Assembly: GCA_910579225.1 (NCBI GenBank)
Contig: CAJTTI010000004.1
Coordinates: 1 to 64,000, forward strand
Origin: an uncultured Lachnospiraceae bacterium
GTDB taxonomy: Bacteria; Bacillota; Clostridia; Lachnospirales; Lachnospiraceae
DNA length: 64,000 nucleotides
Direction: 5' to 3'
The notes under the pieces are model-generated. The model made no database searches and was not told where the DNA came from. It saw nothing but the letters and a program-made list of their open reading frames with translations. Both the position numbers and the translations under genes were made by a program. The stretch's first letter is position 1. Each line of letters begins with the position of its first letter. This document shows, piece after piece, positions 61,513 through 64,000 of this stretch.

Positions 61513-63033
61513 TTATTTCCACTGCGCAAGATGGTCATATGTTGTCAACAATGCTGTATAACACTCGTCAAAATAGTTCTTCAATTCTCCATAACGTCTG
61601 TGATTCTCCGAATCCGGTTCAATCACATCATCTACCTTGATAAAGCAGTCAATAGCGGTAAAGTCCTTCAGAACGCCGGTTCCTACCCCTGCACAGACCG
61701 CCGCACCCATGGAAGTCGCCTCGTCCAGCCAGTTCAGTCTTCTCGCCTTTACTCCGTAGATATCTGCCAGTGCATGCCGAATTGGATCCCCTTTTGCAAG
61801 TCCGCCGATCACGTTCAACTCCGTAATATCCATATCCTTCCGAAACACGTCCAGGATAATACAGAGATTCATCAGGATTCCTTCCACCGTGGCGCGGAGC
61901 ATATCCCCTCTGGTATGTTCCATCTTCAGTCCCACGAAAGCGCCTCTGGCATTTGGATTCCATCTGGGACTCCGTTCTCCCAGTATATAGGGAAGATACA
62001 AAAGACCTCTTGCTCCCACCGGTGACTGTGCAATCTCATGGTTCATCAGTTCATATGGGCTTACTCCCTGATGTCTGGCCTCCGCCTCCAGGTCTTTGCA
62101 CAGGATATTCTTGATAAACTGATAGGAATTTCCCGCCGCCTGCATGGTTCCGTTAGGTGAATACATGCCTGGCACCATATGAGCCCAGTTGTAAGTCCGC
62201 AGTTCCGGATCATAGATAGGCGTCCTGCTGGTCAATGCCACCCAGGAGGAGGACCCAAGGTAGTTAAAGGTATCTCCTTCCCGCACGCTTCCGGCTCCCA
62301 CTGCCGCACATACGCCGTCTCCCCCTCCAATGACAACAGGCGTCCCCGGGGCCAGTCCGCACTCATCCGCCACCATCTGCGTCAGTTCCCCTGCCACATA
62401 AGTGGACGGACAGACTTCCGGGAGCTTCTCCTGGTCGATCCCCGTAAGACTCAGAAGTCGTTCTGACCATTCCAACCTGTTCAGATCCAGACAGTTCGTT
62501 CCGGATGCATCCGTATAATCTGTAACAAAGGCCCCTGTCAGTCTGCAGGTTATATAGTCTTTCGGCTGCAGCATCTTATATGTCTTCTTATAGACGTCCG
62601 GCTCATGCTCCCTGATCCACATCAGTTTTTCGATACTGTAAGAAGCACTGATCTTGTGTCCGGTAATCCGATAAAACTCCTGCTCACTGATTTGGTCCCG
62701 GATGGACTGCTCCTGCTGCTGACTCCTCTGATCTGCCCAGATAATCGCCGGCCGCAGAGCCTTTCCTTCCCGGTCCACCGGTACGCAGCCCATCATCTGT
62801 CCACTGAATGCCATACCAGCCACCTGTTTCTTATCCATATCCTTCAGAAGCGCCCGGTTATTCTCACAGACGGCTTTCCACCAGTCTTCCGGATTCTGTT
62901 CCGCCCAGGTACTGTTAAAGAAATTCGTCGGATAGACATAGGTAACACTCCTGACCAGCTCCCCGTCTGTCGTAAATAAAGTCGCCTTATCTCCGGATGT
63001 ACCCAGGTCGTGTGCAATTAAATATTTTCCCAT
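61513..63033 (-). CDS. FGGY-family kinase, xylulokinase-like
   Basis: A 506-residue sugar kinase: phosphate-binding HDLGTSGDKATLF at the N terminus, SGQMMGCVPVDREG, WADQRSQQQ, VIGGGDGVCAAVGAG with the catalytic Asp, and LNVIGGLAKGDPIRHALADI near the C terminus. It resembles xylulokinases, but together with the ketose epimerase it may phosphorylate another ketose. The gap to the epimerase gene (61422-61512) contains TGTTTAAACA, a 10-bp palindrome of unknown role. Confidence 0.88.
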   Translation of the reverse strand: MGKYLIAHDLGTSGDKATLFTTDGELVRSVTYVYPTNFFNSTWAEQNPEDWWKAVCENNRALLKDMDKKQVAGMAFSGQMMGCVPVDREGKALRPAIIWADQRSQQQEQSIRDQISEQEFYRITGHKISASYSIEKLMWIREHEPDVYKKTYKMLQPKDYITCRLTGAFVTDYTDASGTNCLDLNRLEWSERLLSLTGIDQEKLPEVCPSTYVAGELTQMVADECGLAPGTPVVIGGGDGVCAAVGAGSVREGDTFNYLGSSSWVALTSRTPIYDPELRTYNWAHMVPGMYSPNGTMQAAGNSYQFIKNILCKDLEAEARHQGVSPYELMNHEIAQSPVGARGLLYLPYILGERSPRWNPNARGAFVGLKMEHTRGDMLRATVEGILMNLCIILDVFRKDMDITELNVIGGLAKGDPIRHALADIYGVKARRLNWLDEATSMGAAVCAGVGTGVLKDFTAIDCFIKVDDVIEPDSENHRRYGELKNYFDECYTALLTTYDHLAQWK

Positions 63034-63110
63034 TTTTTCCTCTATTTCAATTCCGCAGGCTCCCCCTCCAGGTCGCTGCTGTTTTTTGTTTCGCAGTATT
63101 TGGATGCGGG

Positions 63111-64000
63111 CTAATCCATATTTTCGAAAGGTTCCAGAATTTTCTGAATCTCACCCAGTTCTTCTTCCGTCAAATCCCAGCTGGTACAGCGGATGTTCTT
63201 CTCCAGCTGTTCCATGGAAGATGCACCGCCAATTATGGAAGTGACTTCATCCTTCTGACGAAGCCAGTTCAGCGCCATCTCATTCATAGGTCTTCCAATT
63301 TCATCCGCAAAAGCTTTCAGCTTTCTTGCCCCGTCCTGATAAATCTTAAACACTTCTCCTGTAAGCTTTGGATTCTCATTACGGATATCTTTTGGGGATA
63401 TCGTAAGCCCATCCAGAAATCTGCCGGCCAGAAGTCCCTGGAACAGGGGACTGTAAGGGAGAAACGCCTGACCATATTTTTTCACATTCGGAAATACCTC
63501 TTTCTCTGTGCGGTACTCCAGCGGAATCCCATGATAACTGGCCGGATTGCGCTCCAGCATATTATAGAGACTTTGCTGACAGTCCACTGGTATGTACTCC
63601 ATCATTTTCTCCACATCAGCCTGTGAAAAATTGCTCAGCCCCACATAACGGATCTTTCCGGCTTTTTTCATCACATTTAAAGCTTCTGCCGTTTCCTCCA
63701 GAGGGACTTTCGGATCCGGCCAGTGCAGCTGATAGATATCCACATGATCGGTCTGCAGACGAAGCAGCGTATCATCAATCTCTTTTAGCAGACTTTCTTT
63801 GGACAGATTGTTTTGCGTCTCATGCTTTTCGTTCCAGAGGAGCCCCCCTTTTGAGGCAATCAATACTTTATTCCGAAGTCCGTCCTGTTTCAGCGCTTTC
63901 CCAAGAATAGTCTCCGACACACCCCAGCCATACACCGGCGCCACATCAAAAAAGTTCACTCCCAAATCAATAGCCGCATGAATAATCTGAATGGAAGTTT
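63111..64000 (-). CDS. Aldo/keto reductase, N terminus beyond the window
   Basis: At least 296 residues are visible, reading through base 64000; the first 25-30 residues are missing. Catalytic tetrad candidates are Asp and Tyr in FFDVAPVYGWG, Lys in IASKGG and His in YQLHWPDP. YVGLSNFS and the NAD(P)-binding C-terminal segment (TSIIGGASSMEQL) are typical. It probably reduces or oxidises a sugar or polyol in the same pathway as the kinase and epimerase. Confidence 0.88.
   Translation of the reverse strand, partial: TSIQIIHAAIDLGVNFFDVAPVYGWGVSETILGKALKQDGLRNKVLIASKGGLLWNEKHETQNNLSKESLLKEIDDTLLRLQTDHVDIYQLHWPDPKVPLEETAEALNVMKKAGKIRYVGLSNFSQADVEKMMEYIPVDCQQSLYNMLERNPASYHGIPLEYRTEKEVFPNVKKYGQAFLPYSPLFQGLLAGRFLDGLTISPKDIRNENPKLTGEVFKIYQDGARKLKAFADEIGRPMNEMALNWLRQKDEVTSIIGGASSMEQLEKNIRCTSWDLTEEELGEIQKILEPFENMD

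Overview
The window looks like a chromosome segment of a strictly anaerobic Firmicute, most likely a gut Lachnospiraceae (Blautia/Ruminococcus-like). This is inferred from gene content: an asrABC anaerobic sulfite reductase, a class I hybrid cluster protein, a nine-gene V/A-type ATPase, several RbsABC-type sugar transporters, VanS/VanR-like two-component pairs, and accessory genes typical of Clostridial conjugative elements. Gram-positive Shine-Dalgarno sites (AGGAGG) are strong throughout. No rRNA, tRNA or CRISPR array was seen.

Layout. 1-8.9 kb is a redox island: a pyridoxamine kinase fragment, two tandem HD proteins, a Crp/Fnr regulator, asrABC, a second Crp/Fnr regulator, and a ferredoxin-type protein, cupin, small ferredoxin and hcp. 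Both regulators have the same kind of palindrome beside them (TGTTGY-N4-RCAACA), and one copy sits at exactly -41.5 from a predicted start site, so they probably form a small regulon for sulfite and nitrosative or oxygen stress. 9-15.6 kb is a remnant of an integrative element: a truncated XRE regulator butts against a truncated DNA adenine methylase, followed by ArdA-like and LPD-type accessory genes, one of them split by an in-frame TGA. 15.6-24.3 kb is housekeeping: rlmD, yhaM, a degenerate HtrA-like protein, mutS2 and a two-component system.

24.3-34.6 kb holds an aconitase-family hydratase with a palindrome over its -10 box, a 163-bp IS66-type MITE with an intact 8-bp target duplication, and a polyol/sugar operon in decay: four consecutive genes (ABC ATPase, binding protein, dehydrogenase, transketolase C subunit) each carry one internal deletion. 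34.6-43.6 kb has a second two-component system, an M29 aminopeptidase, a large exported protein of unknown function, and TetR and LysR regulators. 43.7 kb has a candidate 77-nt small RNA.

44-52.7 kb is the V-ATPase operon (G/H-I-K-E-C-F-A-B-D on the minus strand); its K subunit carries the residues that bind Na+ in Enterococcus hirae. 53-56.2 kb has dCMP deaminase, upp, a Sua5-type synthase and metA (with Asp at position 111, the acyl-CoA selectivity position). 56.3-64 kb is an intact sugar locus: VOC protein, RbsC/A/B-like transporter, an allulose/tagatose 3-epimerase, a xylulokinase-like kinase and an aldo/keto reductase running off the window. It is the functional counterpart of the decayed locus at 27-33 kb.
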